A stretch of DNA of 5,631 bases. It comes from Lactobacillus sp. UBA5815 (GTDB taxonomy: Bacteria; Bacillota; Bacilli; Lactobacillales; Lactobacillaceae). The stretch lies in NCBI GenBank assembly GCA_002417825.1, contig DICX01000001.1, positions 513-6,143 of the forward strand, read 5' to 3'. Position 1 is the stretch's first letter, and every line of letters begins with the position of its first letter. The notes below the pieces were generated by a model. The model saw nothing but the letters and a program-made list of their open reading frames with translations. It was not told where the DNA came from and made no database searches. This document shows positions 1 to 5,631 of this stretch, piece after piece. The position numbers were made by a program, and so were the translations under genes.

Positions 1-744
1 TTGGAAGATGATTTGATGAGACGTTTTGGTTCTGATCGTGTCAAAATGTTTTTGGATCGCATTTCAGACAATGATGATGACAAAGTAATTGAAAGCCGTA
101 TGATCACCAAGCAAGTTGAATCTGCGCAGAAACGTGTTGAAGGCAATAATTATGATACACGTAAGCAAACGCTGCAATATGATGATGTGATGCGAACACA
201 GCGGGAGATTATTTATCGTGAAAGAATGCAAGTCATCACGGAAAAGAAATCACTGCATGATGTTTTGATGGGAATGATTGATCGAACCATTGATCATCAA
301 ATCGATCTCTTCACACAAGGTGAAAAGAAAGACTGGCGTTATGATTCGATTCGTGATTTTATCGTTTCAAGTTTGGCTTCTGAAGAAACAACGGATCAAA
401 TCGATTATAAAAATTTAACTCCTGACGAGTTGAAAGCAAAATTACATTCACTTGCTGAGGAAAATTATCAGGAAAAAGCCAAAGTACTTAACGATCCGGA
501 TCAAATGCTTGAATTTGAAAAAGTCGTTATTTTACGTGTGGTAGATGATCGCTGGACAGACCATATCGATGCGATGGACCAGCTTCGTCAATCGATTGGC
601 TTACGTGGCTATGGTCAAATGAATCCACTGGTTGAATATCAAGAGTCTGGTTATCAGATGTTTGAAGAAATGATTTCAAACATCGAATTTGATGCCACAA
701 GGCTCTTTATGAAAGCTCAAATCAGAGCTAATCTCAGTCGTTAA
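1..744 (+). CDS. secA: SecA preprotein translocase ATPase, C-terminal part (5' end outside window)
   Basis: SecA is the cytosolic ATPase motor that pushes unfolded preproteins through the SecYEG channel. The window holds only the last 247 codons. The frame is open at base 1, and the first TTG is an internal Leu of the conserved LEDDLMRRFG segment, not a start. Visible landmarks are that segment (residues 1-10, end of the second nucleotide-binding fold), the helical scaffold segment NNYDTRKQTLQYDDVM (49-64), and the scaffold/two-helix-finger region RWTDHIDAMDQLRQ (184-197) followed by LRGYGQMNPLVEYQ (201-214). Tyr204 aligns with the finger-tip Tyr of E. coli SecA. If the full protein is near 790 residues, as I recall for lactobacilli, about 540 residues lie upstream. 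The protein stops at KAQIRANLSR, shortly after the scaffold, with no C-terminal linker and no cysteine-rich zinc-binding tail. prfB follows 34 bases later. Identity is very secure. Confidence 0.97.
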   Translation: MEDDLMRRFGSDRVKMFLDRISDNDDDKVIESRMITKQVESAQKRVEGNNYDTRKQTLQYDDVMRTQREIIYRERMQVITEKKSLHDVLMGMIDRTIDHQIDLFTQGEKKDWRYDSIRDFIVSSLASEETTDQIDYKNLTPDELKAKLHSLAEENYQEKAKVLNDPDQMLEFEKVVILRVVDDRWTDHIDAMDQLRQSIGLRGYGQMNPLVEYQESGYQMFEEMISNIEFDATRLFMKAQIRANLSR

Positions 745-757
745 GTATTTTTGAAGT

Positions 758-763
758 AAGGGA
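758..763 (+). promoter_or_regulatory. Weak or distant ribosome binding site candidate for prfB
   Basis: AAGGGA is the only purine-rich anti-SD match in the 34-base secA-prfB gap. It lies 15 bases from the preferred TTG start (779) and 9 bases from an in-frame ATT (773). The spacing to TTG is long, so translation may depend partly on ribosomes finishing secA just upstream. This is an inference from spacing only. Confidence 0.4.
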
Positions 764-778
764 AAGTGTGAGATTGAT

Positions 779-1895
779 TTGGAAATTAGTGAAGTACAAA
801 ATCGATTAGATGAATTGAAGAAGCGGCTTAGCCACTTTAGGAGGTCACTTTGACTTTGATGCTTTGAGTGAAAGCATTGCAGTCAATGATGAAAAAATGG
901 CTGCACCTGATTTTTGGCAGGATCAGGAGAAAGCACAAAAGTTTATTCAAGAAACCAATCAATTAAAAGAAAAAAAAGATTGTTTCATGCAACTGGTCAA
1001 TCAATTAGATGATGAAGAGACTGCGATTGCTTTAATCAAGGATGATCCCGATTCAGATTTGGAAAGTGAAATTGAGGAAAACCTTGTTTCACTTGAAAAA
1101 CTTTTTAAAAACTACGAACTAACATTGCTCTTGTCAGGAAAATATGATGATCACAATGCATTGATGGAAATTCATCCTGGTGCTGGTGGTACCGAAGCAA
1201 TGGATTGGGCAGCGATGCTTTTACGCATGTATCAACGGTATTGCGAACAGCATGGCTTGATTTTCGAAGTGACGGATTATGAACCGGGGGATGAGGCTGG
1301 TGTTAAAAGTACGAGTATTCGAATTCAAGGTGAACATGCTTTTGGCTTACTAAAAAGTGAGAATGGTGTTCACCGGTTGGTTCGGATTTCGCCTTTTGAT
1401 GCTGCCAAGAGACGTCATACATCATTTGCTTCTGTTGAAGTGATTCCAGAAATCGACCAAAGTATTCAGCTCGATATCAATCCTACTGATCTGCGTATCG
1501 ACGTTTTCAGATCAAGCGGTGCTGGTGGACAGCATATTAATAAAACATCAAGTGCGGTTCGGATCACGCATTTACCCACTGGAATCGTAACGACATCACA
1601 GGCACAGCGTAGTCAATTGCAAAACCGTGAAACAGCTATGAATGCACTTCGTGCTAAATTGTTTCAGCGTGAACTTGCTAAGAAACGTGCTCAGACAGAA
1701 CAGTTGAAGGGTGATCAGCAAGAGATCGGATGGGGATCTCAAATTCGGTCTTATGTTTTTCATCCATACACAATGGTAAAAGATCATCGAACTAATCATG
1801 AAACTAGTGATGTTGATGGGGTTATGGATGGCAAACTTGAACCTTTTATCTATGCCTATCTGCAGTGGAAGCTGAGTCAAAAGAATCCAAATTAA
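779..1895 (+). CDS. prfB: Peptide chain release factor 2, with programmed +1 frameshift (join 779..850, 852..1895)
   Basis: RF2 recognises UAA and UGA in the ribosomal A site and triggers hydrolysis of peptidyl-tRNA. The gene is in two frames. A 24-codon leader (779-850, ending ...HFRRSL) meets an in-frame TGA at 851-853. Skipping T851 continues in the +1 frame with Asp-Phe-Asp-Ala to the TAA at 1893-1895. The joined product is 371 residues, normal for RF2. The codon-recognition tripeptide SPF is at residues 204-206 (RF2 type, not the PxT of RF1), and the catalytic GGQ is at 249-251 within SSGAGGQHINKT. The N-terminal part (to about 110) is helical and charged, as expected. The TTG at 779 is chosen as start because it aligns with the Met of the B. 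subtilis leader (MELSEI..., from memory) and gives the same 24-codon length. An ATT at 773 is an alternative. An annotation beginning at TTG 864 would miss the leader. The frameshift gives autoregulation: scarce RF2 slows termination at UGA and favours the shift. Confidence 0.97.
839..854 (+). promoter_or_regulatory. prfB: prfB programmed +1 ribosomal frameshift signal
   Basis: The element reads AGGAGG (839-844), TCA (845-847), CTT (848-850), TGA (851-853), then C (854). This is the classical RF2 recoding layout. An internal Shine-Dalgarno sequence sits three bases before the CUU slippery codon. A poorly terminating UGA-C context follows, and peptidyl-tRNA-Leu slips forward onto UUU. The E. 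coli element is AGGGGG-TAT-CTT-TGA-C, with the same geometry. Here the stimulator is the full AGGAGG consensus, and it encodes Arg-Arg rather than the usual Arg-Gly. Reading frames on both sides give recognisable RF2 sequence, so the stop is not a sequencing error or a pseudogene lesion. Confidence 0.96.
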
Positions 1896-1910
1896 AGAGG
1901 GGACACAGCA

Positions 1911-2171
1911 ATGAGCTTTTGGGGAATCTTGATTTTAGTCTTGGTAGGATTGATCATTCTAAGTCTTCTTTTTGCTGTTTTTAAATTTTTTATTAGTTTA
2001 TTACCAGTTGCAATTATCCTTGCTGTAATCGTTTGGGCGATTTTTAAGTTCAAACGAGCTGATTTGGAAAATGATCAAAAGTTTAATCACATTTTTGATA
2101 AATCAGGCCGTAAAACTGCTCGTCATGTTAAAGTCAAAGACGTTGATCACAAAAAAGATCATAAAAAGTAA
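1911..2171 (+). CDS. Small two-helix membrane protein of unknown function
   Basis: I do not recognise this 86-residue protein. It begins MSFWGILILV and is almost wholly hydrophobic to about residue 46. The hydrophobic part reads as two membrane helices (about 3-23 and 28-46), separated by a short turn with Lys25 and preceding Pro32. The remaining 40 residues are hydrophilic and rich in Lys, Asp and His, ending VDHKKDHKK. By the positive-inside rule both ends should face the cytoplasm, making it a helical hairpin with a basic tail. No catalytic motif, cleavable signal peptide or lipobox is visible. The start is supported by GAGGGG (1897-1902) 8 bases upstream. The gene begins 15 bases after prfB and ends 58 bases before hprK, consistent with co-transcription. 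In Bacillus, small envelope-stress-type membrane genes (pspC-like, yvlD) sit before hprK. Position is similar here, but I see no clear sequence match, so no function is assigned. Confidence 0.85.
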   Translation: MSFWGILILVLVGLIILSLLFAVFKFFISLLPVAIILAVIVWAIFKFKRADLENDQKFNHIFDKSGRKTARHVKVKDVDHKKDHKK

Positions 2172-2229
2172 CAACTGGCGTTAAAGTTGACGAAATACTG
2201 TTGAGAGTGAAGGTTAGGGAGTGTAAAAA

Positions 2230-3204
2230 ATGGCACAAACCGTTACCGTTGACGAATTAGTCACGCAAAATCACTTGATTCATGTGGTTCAGGGCAAGTC
2301 TGACTTAATCGATAAAAAAATCACAACAGCGGATATTTGTCGGCCTGGATTGGAATTGACTGGGTATTTTGATTTTTATCCTTCAAATCGTATTCAATTA
2401 TTGGGCAGGACAGAGATTTCTTATGCTGCACGGCTGGATCACAGCTTGAGAAAACGCGTTTTTACTAAGATGTGCCAGCCTGAAACGCCATGCTTTTTGA
2501 TTTCTCGGGAGCTTCCGATCCCCAAAGAATTATGTGCCGCTGCAGAAACATACAAGATTCCAGTTTTGACGACTCATGCCAACTCAACTTATATTTCTAG
2601 TGTTTTAACGCAGTATTTGAATGACCGTTTAGCGCCTAGGGAAAGTATTCATGGTGTTTTGGTCGAACTATACGGGTTAGGTGTTCTTCTCATTGGACAT
2701 TCTGGCGTTGGCAAATCAGAAACGGCATTATCTTTGATCAAGAGAGGACATCGTCTTATTGCAGATGACCGTGTCGATGTTTATCAAAAAGATGAAAGGA
2801 CAATCATCGGCGCTGCACCTAAGATTTTGAAACACCTTGTTGAAATCCGCGGTATTGGTGTTATCGATGTCATGGATCTTTTTGGCGTTGGTGCAGTTAA
2901 AGATTCTAGTGAGATTCAGCTTATCATCAATTTACAAAATTGGGATCCAAATGTGAATTATGATCGCTTAGGCTTTAACGAAGATACAAAGGAAATCTGT
3001 AACGTTGAAATACCACAGATCACGGTACCCGTCAAAGTGGGAAGAAGTATGGATATCATCATTGAAGTTGCTGCGATGAATTTTAGAGCAAAAAAAATGG
3101 GGTATGATGCGAGTCAAAAATTTGAATCTAACTTGACTGCGTTGATTGCAGATCATTCGCAATCCGCAAAAACATTCAAAAATACGCAAAAGGGAGACAA
3201 ATAA
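2230..3204 (+). CDS. hprK: HPr kinase/phosphorylase
   Basis: HprK phosphorylates HPr of the sugar phosphotransferase system on Ser46 using ATP or pyrophosphate, and removes the phosphate when inorganic phosphate is high. P-Ser-HPr is the co-repressor of CcpA, so this enzyme is the sensor of Gram-positive carbon catabolite repression. The protein has 324 residues, slightly longer than the usual 310-320 because of a polar tail after about 305. Residues 1-130 form the N-terminal domain (RPGLELTGYFDFY at 38-50). The catalytic domain has His141 (HGVLVELYGLG), the P-loop GHSGVGKS (156-163), the acidic pair in IADDRVDVY (177-185) and the family signature LVEIRGIGVIDV (203-214). The P-loop has His157, where I recall Glu or Asp in most homologues. 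The start is an ATG with GGGAG (2217-2221) 8 bases upstream. The stop TAA directly abuts the lgt start codon, suggesting translational coupling. The hprK-lgt pair is widely conserved in Firmicutes. Confidence 0.97.
   Translation: MAQTVTVDELVTQNHLIHVVQGKSDLIDKKITTADICRPGLELTGYFDFYPSNRIQLLGRTEISYAARLDHSLRKRVFTKMCQPETPCFLISRELPIPKELCAAAETYKIPVLTTHANSTYISSVLTQYLNDRLAPRESIHGVLVELYGLGVLLIGHSGVGKSETALSLIKRGHRLIADDRVDVYQKDERTIIGAAPKILKHLVEIRGIGVIDVMDLFGVGAVKDSSEIQLIINLQNWDPNVNYDRLGFNEDTKEICNVEIPQITVPVKVGRSMDIIIEVAAMNFRAKKMGYDASQKFESNLTALIADHSQSAKTFKNTQKGDK
3191..3196 (+). promoter_or_regulatory. Ribosome binding site that fixes the TTG start of lgt
   Basis: AGGGAG lies inside the last codons of hprK, 8 bases before TTG at 3205. 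The optimal spacing supports this TTG as the true lgt start. The next Met codon (3241, residue 13) would remove the start of the conserved N-terminal segment. Confidence 0.8.
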
Positions 3205-4041
3205 TTGATTTTTGATGCATTGAGTCCAATCGCCTTTCAAATGGGAAATTTCTCGGTTAAATGGTACGGCATCATCATGGCGACAGGTGTTTTGCTGGCT
3301 ACCATGATGGCTATTTTTGAAGGTAAAAGACGTCAAATCATGAGTGATGATTTTATTGATCTTCTCTTATGGGCTGTTCCAATTGGCTTTGTTGGTGCGC
3401 GATTATATTACGTTCTTTTTGAATGGGGTTATTTTTCAAAGCATCCAGATCAGATCATTGCGATTTGGAATGGTGGGATTGCGATATATGGCGGTCTGTT
3501 AGCAGGGTTGGCCGTTCTGCTCATTTTTTGCTATCAAAGAATGTTGCCCCTCTTTTTGATGTTGGATATCTTAGCGCCAAGTGTTTTAGCCGCACAAATT
3601 TTGGGTCGCTGGGGCAATTTCATGAATCAAGAAGCTTTTGGCGCTAAAACAAGTTTGAGTTTTTTGCAAAATTTGCATCTACCGCATTTTATTATTACGC
3701 AGATGTATATCAATGGCGCGTATCGTCAACCTACTTTCTTATATGAGTCGTTTTTTAATTTGATTGGGCTTATACTGATCTTAAGCTTAAGACATCGCTT
3801 TCATTTTTATAGACAAGGTGAAGTCTTTTGTACTTATTTGATTTGGTATGGATGTGTACGTTTCTTTGTTGAGGGAATGCGTACAGATAGTTTGTACATT
3901 GCAAACACGATTCGAGTTTCACAAGCGCTGAGTGCTATCTTAATCTTTGTAGGGATTGGCTTGATCGTTTATCGGCGTTTGATTATACATCCGAAGTGGT
4001 ATTTGGCTGGTAGCGGATTAAAATATCCCTATCAGCGGTAA
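3205..4041 (+). CDS. lgt: Prolipoprotein diacylglyceryl transferase
   Basis: Lgt transfers diacylglyceryl from phosphatidylglycerol to the lipobox cysteine of prolipoproteins, the first step of lipoprotein maturation, in the cytoplasmic membrane. The 278-residue protein has about seven hydrophobic segments (near 16-36, 51-73, 86-109, 114-133, 180-196, 206-222 and 239-257). Key motifs are VKWYGIIM (18-25), IWNGGIAIYGGLLAG (87-101), the Lgt signature GRWGNFMNQEAFG (134-146, with the essential Arg at 135), PTFLYES (176-182) and the late RFFVEGMRTDSLY (219-231). The Tyr in AIYGG sits where E. coli has its His103, a substitution I recall as usual in Firmicutes. Start is TTG, immediately after the hprK stop, with a good ribosome binding site within hprK. 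gpsA follows 18 bases later. The pairing is sensible because GpsA supplies the glycerol-3-phosphate for the phospholipid donor. Confidence 0.97.
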   Translation: MIFDALSPIAFQMGNFSVKWYGIIMATGVLLATMMAIFEGKRRQIMSDDFIDLLLWAVPIGFVGARLYYVLFEWGYFSKHPDQIIAIWNGGIAIYGGLLAGLAVLLIFCYQRMLPLFLMLDILAPSVLAAQILGRWGNFMNQEAFGAKTSLSFLQNLHLPHFIITQMYINGAYRQPTFLYESFFNLIGLILILSLRHRFHFYRQGEVFCTYLIWYGCVRFFVEGMRTDSLYIANTIRVSQALSAILIFVGIGLIVYRRLIIHPKWYLAGSGLKYPYQR

Positions 4042-4059
4042 TAATATTGAGGCATAAAA

Positions 4060-5076
4060 ATGGCAAAAATTGCAGTTCTGGGTAGTGGTTCTTGGGGATC
4101 CGTATTGGCGTCGATGTTATCAGACAACGGCCAAGAGGTTGTCCTTTTTGGCAATAATGAAAAAGTGGCTAAAGAGATCAATACGGCTCATACGAATTCA
4201 CATTATATGAAAAATTGGTCGTTGAATCCTGATATCAAGGCAACGCTGGAGTTAAAAAAGGCTGCAGGCGATGCTGAAATCGTTTTGTTTGTTTTGCCAA
4301 CTAAAGCGATACGTTCAGTCGCCCATCAATTAAGTGAGATTTTGATGCAGACTGGCAATCGACCACTTCTGGTGAGTGCAACCAAAGGGATTGAACCAGG
4401 AAGCAAAAAATTAGTTTCTGACATTTTAGGTGAAGAAGTCTATCCGGACGATCCAGATAAAATCATCGTGATTTCAGGACCAAGTCATGCCGAAAACGTT
4501 GCCCAACACGATTTAACTGCAATTACGTGTGCTTCTGTCAATCAAGCTAATGCTCAGCTGATACAGAGTCTTTTTTCTAATGATTATGTTCGGTTGTATA
4601 CCAACACTGATGTCATTGGTGTTGAAGTTGGCGGGGCAGTTAAAAACGTTATTGCGCTGGCTGCTGGCATCTTGGCAGGAAAGAATTTTGGCGATAATGC
4701 CAAAGCTGCTTTAATGACACGAGGCTTGGCTGAGATGACAAGATTAGGCGTTAGCTTTGGTGCTCAACCATTAACATTTGGCGGTTTATCTGGAATTGGC
4801 GATTTGATTGTTACCTGCACATCAGTTAATTCGCGAAATTGGCGTGCTGGCAAGCAATTAGGAGAAGGACATTCCTTAAAAGAAGTGTTGCAAGACATGG
4901 GACAAGTCGTTGAAGGTGCAACGACTGTAAAAGCAGTTCATGAACTGTGTCTGGCACAACATATTGAAATGCCAATCTGTGAAGCCGTTTACCGTGTCCT
5001 TTATCAAGATAGTCAAATCGATGAAGAAATCAAACAAATGATGGGGCGTTCTCGTAAAGCTGAGCAACGTCTTTGA
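4060..5076 (+). CDS. gpsA: NAD(P)-dependent glycerol-3-phosphate dehydrogenase
   Basis: GpsA reduces dihydroxyacetone phosphate to sn-glycerol-3-phosphate in the cytosol, the entry step to glycerophospholipid synthesis. The 338-residue length is typical. The Rossmann motif GSGSWG is at 8-13, near the N-terminus (MAKIAVLGSGSWG). SATKGIEPGS (106-115) carries the conserved Lys109, and SGPSHAENVA (139-148) is the family's second loop. The C-terminal helical domain has GGAVKNVIALAAG (191-203) with the catalytic Lys195, GLSGIGDLIVTCTS (242-255) with Asp248, and NSRNWRAG (257-264), where the Arg-Asn pair binds substrate phosphate. All expected residues are present. The ATG start has TGAGG (4048-4052) 7 bases upstream. 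It probably belongs to the same transcript as hprK and lgt. The next gene has its own promoter. Confidence 0.98.
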   Translation: MAKIAVLGSGSWGSVLASMLSDNGQEVVLFGNNEKVAKEINTAHTNSHYMKNWSLNPDIKATLELKKAAGDAEIVLFVLPTKAIRSVAHQLSEILMQTGNRPLLVSATKGIEPGSKKLVSDILGEEVYPDDPDKIIVISGPSHAENVAQHDLTAITCASVNQANAQLIQSLFSNDYVRLYTNTDVIGVEVGGAVKNVIALAAGILAGKNFGDNAKAALMTRGLAEMTRLGVSFGAQPLTFGGLSGIGDLIVTCTSVNSRNWRAGKQLGEGHSLKEVLQDMGQVVEGATTVKAVHELCLAQHIEMPICEAVYRVLYQDSQIDEEIKQMMGRSRKAEQRL

Positions 5077-5077
5077 T

Positions 5078-5110
5078 TAAGCAAAGCAGTTGCAAAATTT
5101 CTTTAGCTTA
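5078..5110 (+). other. Imperfect inverted repeat between gpsA and trxB
   Basis: TAAGC and AAAG (5078-5086) can pair with CTTT and GCTTA (5101-5110), with A5105 bulged and a 14-base loop. The stem is AT-rich, and no T-run follows it, so it is a poor intrinsic terminator. It spans the -35 element of the trxB promoter. It could be a weak attenuating hairpin for upstream transcripts or coincidence. Confidence 0.3.
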
Positions 5111-5118
5111 GCTATACT
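5090..5118 (+). promoter_or_regulatory. Sigma-A-type promoter for trxB
   Basis: TTGCAA (5090-5095) and TATACT (5113-5118) are separated by exactly 17 bases. Each hexamer differs from the housekeeping consensus (TTGACA, TATAAT) at one or two positions. No extended -10 TG is present. Transcription would begin near 5125, leaving a short leader of about 20 bases that carries the ribosome binding site. It lies in the only sizeable gap of the window and starts 14 bases after the gpsA stop, so trxB should be expressed independently of the upstream genes. Confidence 0.75.
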
Positions 5119-5132
5119 TATTAAAAGTAAGT

Positions 5133-5139
5133 AGGGGGG
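5133..5139 (+). promoter_or_regulatory. Ribosome binding site of trxB
   Basis: AGGGGGG lies 4 bases before the ATG at 5144. The match is strong though the spacing is short. It decides this ATG as the start, which also gives the expected short N-terminus before the FAD-binding motif. Confidence 0.8.
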
Positions 5140-5143
5140 CATC

Positions 5144-5631
5144 ATGCGTAAAAAATTTGACGTTATCATTATTGGCGCTGGACCTGGCGGTTTGACTGCA
5201 GCACTTTATGCTTCGAGAGCAAATTTAAAAGTGCTCATTTTAGAACGTGGCTTGTACGGTGGTCAATTAAACAATACAGATGCGATCGACAATTATCCCG
5301 GATTTAGTGAAATTAAAGGCCCTGAGTTAGGGAAAAAGATGTATGACTCAACGATGAAATTCACACCAGACTATGCTTATGGCGATGTGAAACGTGTCAG
5401 TTTATCTGGAAATGAAAAAATTGTTGAAACAGATCGCGAGAGCTTTTCGACATCGGTTGTTATTGTTGCAACTGGTGCAGAACATAAGCATATAGGCGTA
5501 CCTGGCGAAGAGGCTTATTCCGGACGAGGTGTTTCCTATTGTGCCGTTTGTGACGCTGCCTTTTTCAAAGATGAACCTTTAGCTGTCATTGGCGGAGGGG
5601 ATTCTGCAATCGAAGAGGGATTGTACCTTGC
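5144..5631 (+). CDS. trxB: Thioredoxin reductase (NADPH), N-terminal part (3' end outside window)
   Basis: TrxB is a cytosolic FAD enzyme that uses NADPH to reduce thioredoxin, maintaining thiol balance and supplying electrons to ribonucleotide reductase and oxidative-stress enzymes. The window holds 162 full codons plus two bases, roughly half of the usual 310-residue protein, and the frame is open to the last base. MRKKFDVIIIGAGPGG gives the FAD-binding GxGxxG at 11-16. GGQLNNTDAIDNYPGF (39-54) is the typical flavin-contact segment. VATGAEHK (108-115) is the second FAD-domain motif. The redox-active pair is Cys133 and Cys136 in SYCAVCDAAFF, and GGGDSAIEE (150-158) begins the NADPH-binding fold. 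This CxxC within the NADPH domain marks a low-molecular-weight thioredoxin reductase, not a ferredoxin/flavodoxin-NADP reductase lacking the cysteines. It has its own promoter just upstream. Confidence 0.97.
   Translation, partial: MRKKFDVIIIGAGPGGLTAALYASRANLKVLILERGLYGGQLNNTDAIDNYPGFSEIKGPELGKKMYDSTMKFTPDYAYGDVKRVSLSGNEKIVETDRESFSTSVVIVATGAEHKHIGVPGEEAYSGRGVSYCAVCDAAFFKDEPLAVIGGGDSAIEEGLYL

Noticed and set aside
1..744. Short independent gene starting at TTG base 1
   Set aside because: The first codon is the Leu of a conserved internal SecA segment, so the frame simply continues from outside the window.
1596..1880. A 94-codon open frame on the - strand inside prfB
   Set aside because: It lies wholly antisense to conserved RF2 sequence, shows no recognisable protein features, and is a shadow of the coding frame.
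779..1895. prfB as a pseudogene with a nonsense or frameshift lesion
   Set aside because: The break coincides exactly with the known RF2 programmed frameshift signal, and the joined product has normal length with SPF and GGQ intact.
2172..2189. Inverted repeat CAACT...AGTTG after the small membrane gene
   Set aside because: A 5-base-pair stem with an 8-base loop and no T-run is too weak to be a terminator.
2172..2229. Possible promoter upstream of hprK (TTGACG at 2187-2192)
   Set aside because: The -35-like hexamer is good, but no acceptable -10 lies 16-18 bases downstream. AATACT (2194-2199) has no -35 at the right distance. hprK is better explained by read-through.
2968..3336. A 122-codon open frame on the - strand spanning the hprK-lgt junction
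   Set aside because: It is antisense to two well-identified genes, of low-complexity composition, and matches nothing I know.
3423..3647. A 74-codon + strand frame inside lgt
   Set aside because: It overlaps the conserved Lgt core in another frame, and no ribosome binding site or family motif supports it.
4876..5067. A 63-codon - strand frame opposite the gpsA 3' end
   Set aside because: It is a shadow of the conserved GpsA C-terminal domain.

Overview
The window is a stretch of housekeeping chromosome from a low-GC Gram-positive bacterium (roughly 40% GC by eye, not computed), most likely a member of the Lactobacillales. This rests on the gene order secA - prfB - small membrane gene - hprK - lgt - gpsA - trxB, which I recall as typical of lactobacilli and relatives. 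Other support comes from the HPr kinase gene, a SecA that ends without the usual zinc-binding tail, strong AGGAGG-type ribosome binding sites, and a Firmicutes-style Lgt. I cannot name the species.

Layout: all genes lie on the + strand and are tightly packed. Positions 1-744 are the 3' end of secA (preprotein translocase ATPase). prfB (peptide chain release factor 2) follows at 779-1895, split by the classical programmed +1 frameshift at an in-frame UGA (851-853). An unrecognised 86-residue two-helix membrane protein lies at 1911-2171. hprK (HPr kinase/phosphorylase, 2230-3204) runs directly into lgt (prolipoprotein diacylglyceryl transferase, 3205-4041, TTG start with no intervening base). 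gpsA (glycerol-3-phosphate dehydrogenase, 4060-5076) follows. After a 67-base gap with a good sigma-A-type promoter (TTGCAA, 17-base spacer, TATACT), trxB (thioredoxin reductase) starts at 5144 and runs off the end of the window.

No gap between genes exceeds 67 bases. No convincing terminator or promoter lies between secA and gpsA, so these genes are probably co-transcribed, at least in part, and trxB has its own start. Several products share the envelope theme. SecA exports preproteins, Lgt lipidates exported lipoproteins using phosphatidylglycerol, and GpsA makes the sn-glycerol-3-phosphate from which that lipid is built. HprK controls carbon catabolite repression through HPr, RF2 ends translation at UGA/UAA, and TrxB keeps thioredoxin reduced.

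I found no mobile element, CRISPR array, RNA gene or undescribed system. The most notable features are the prfB recoding site, which has a full AGGAGG stimulator and a second CTT-TGA pair directly behind the first, and the unrecognised small membrane protein.
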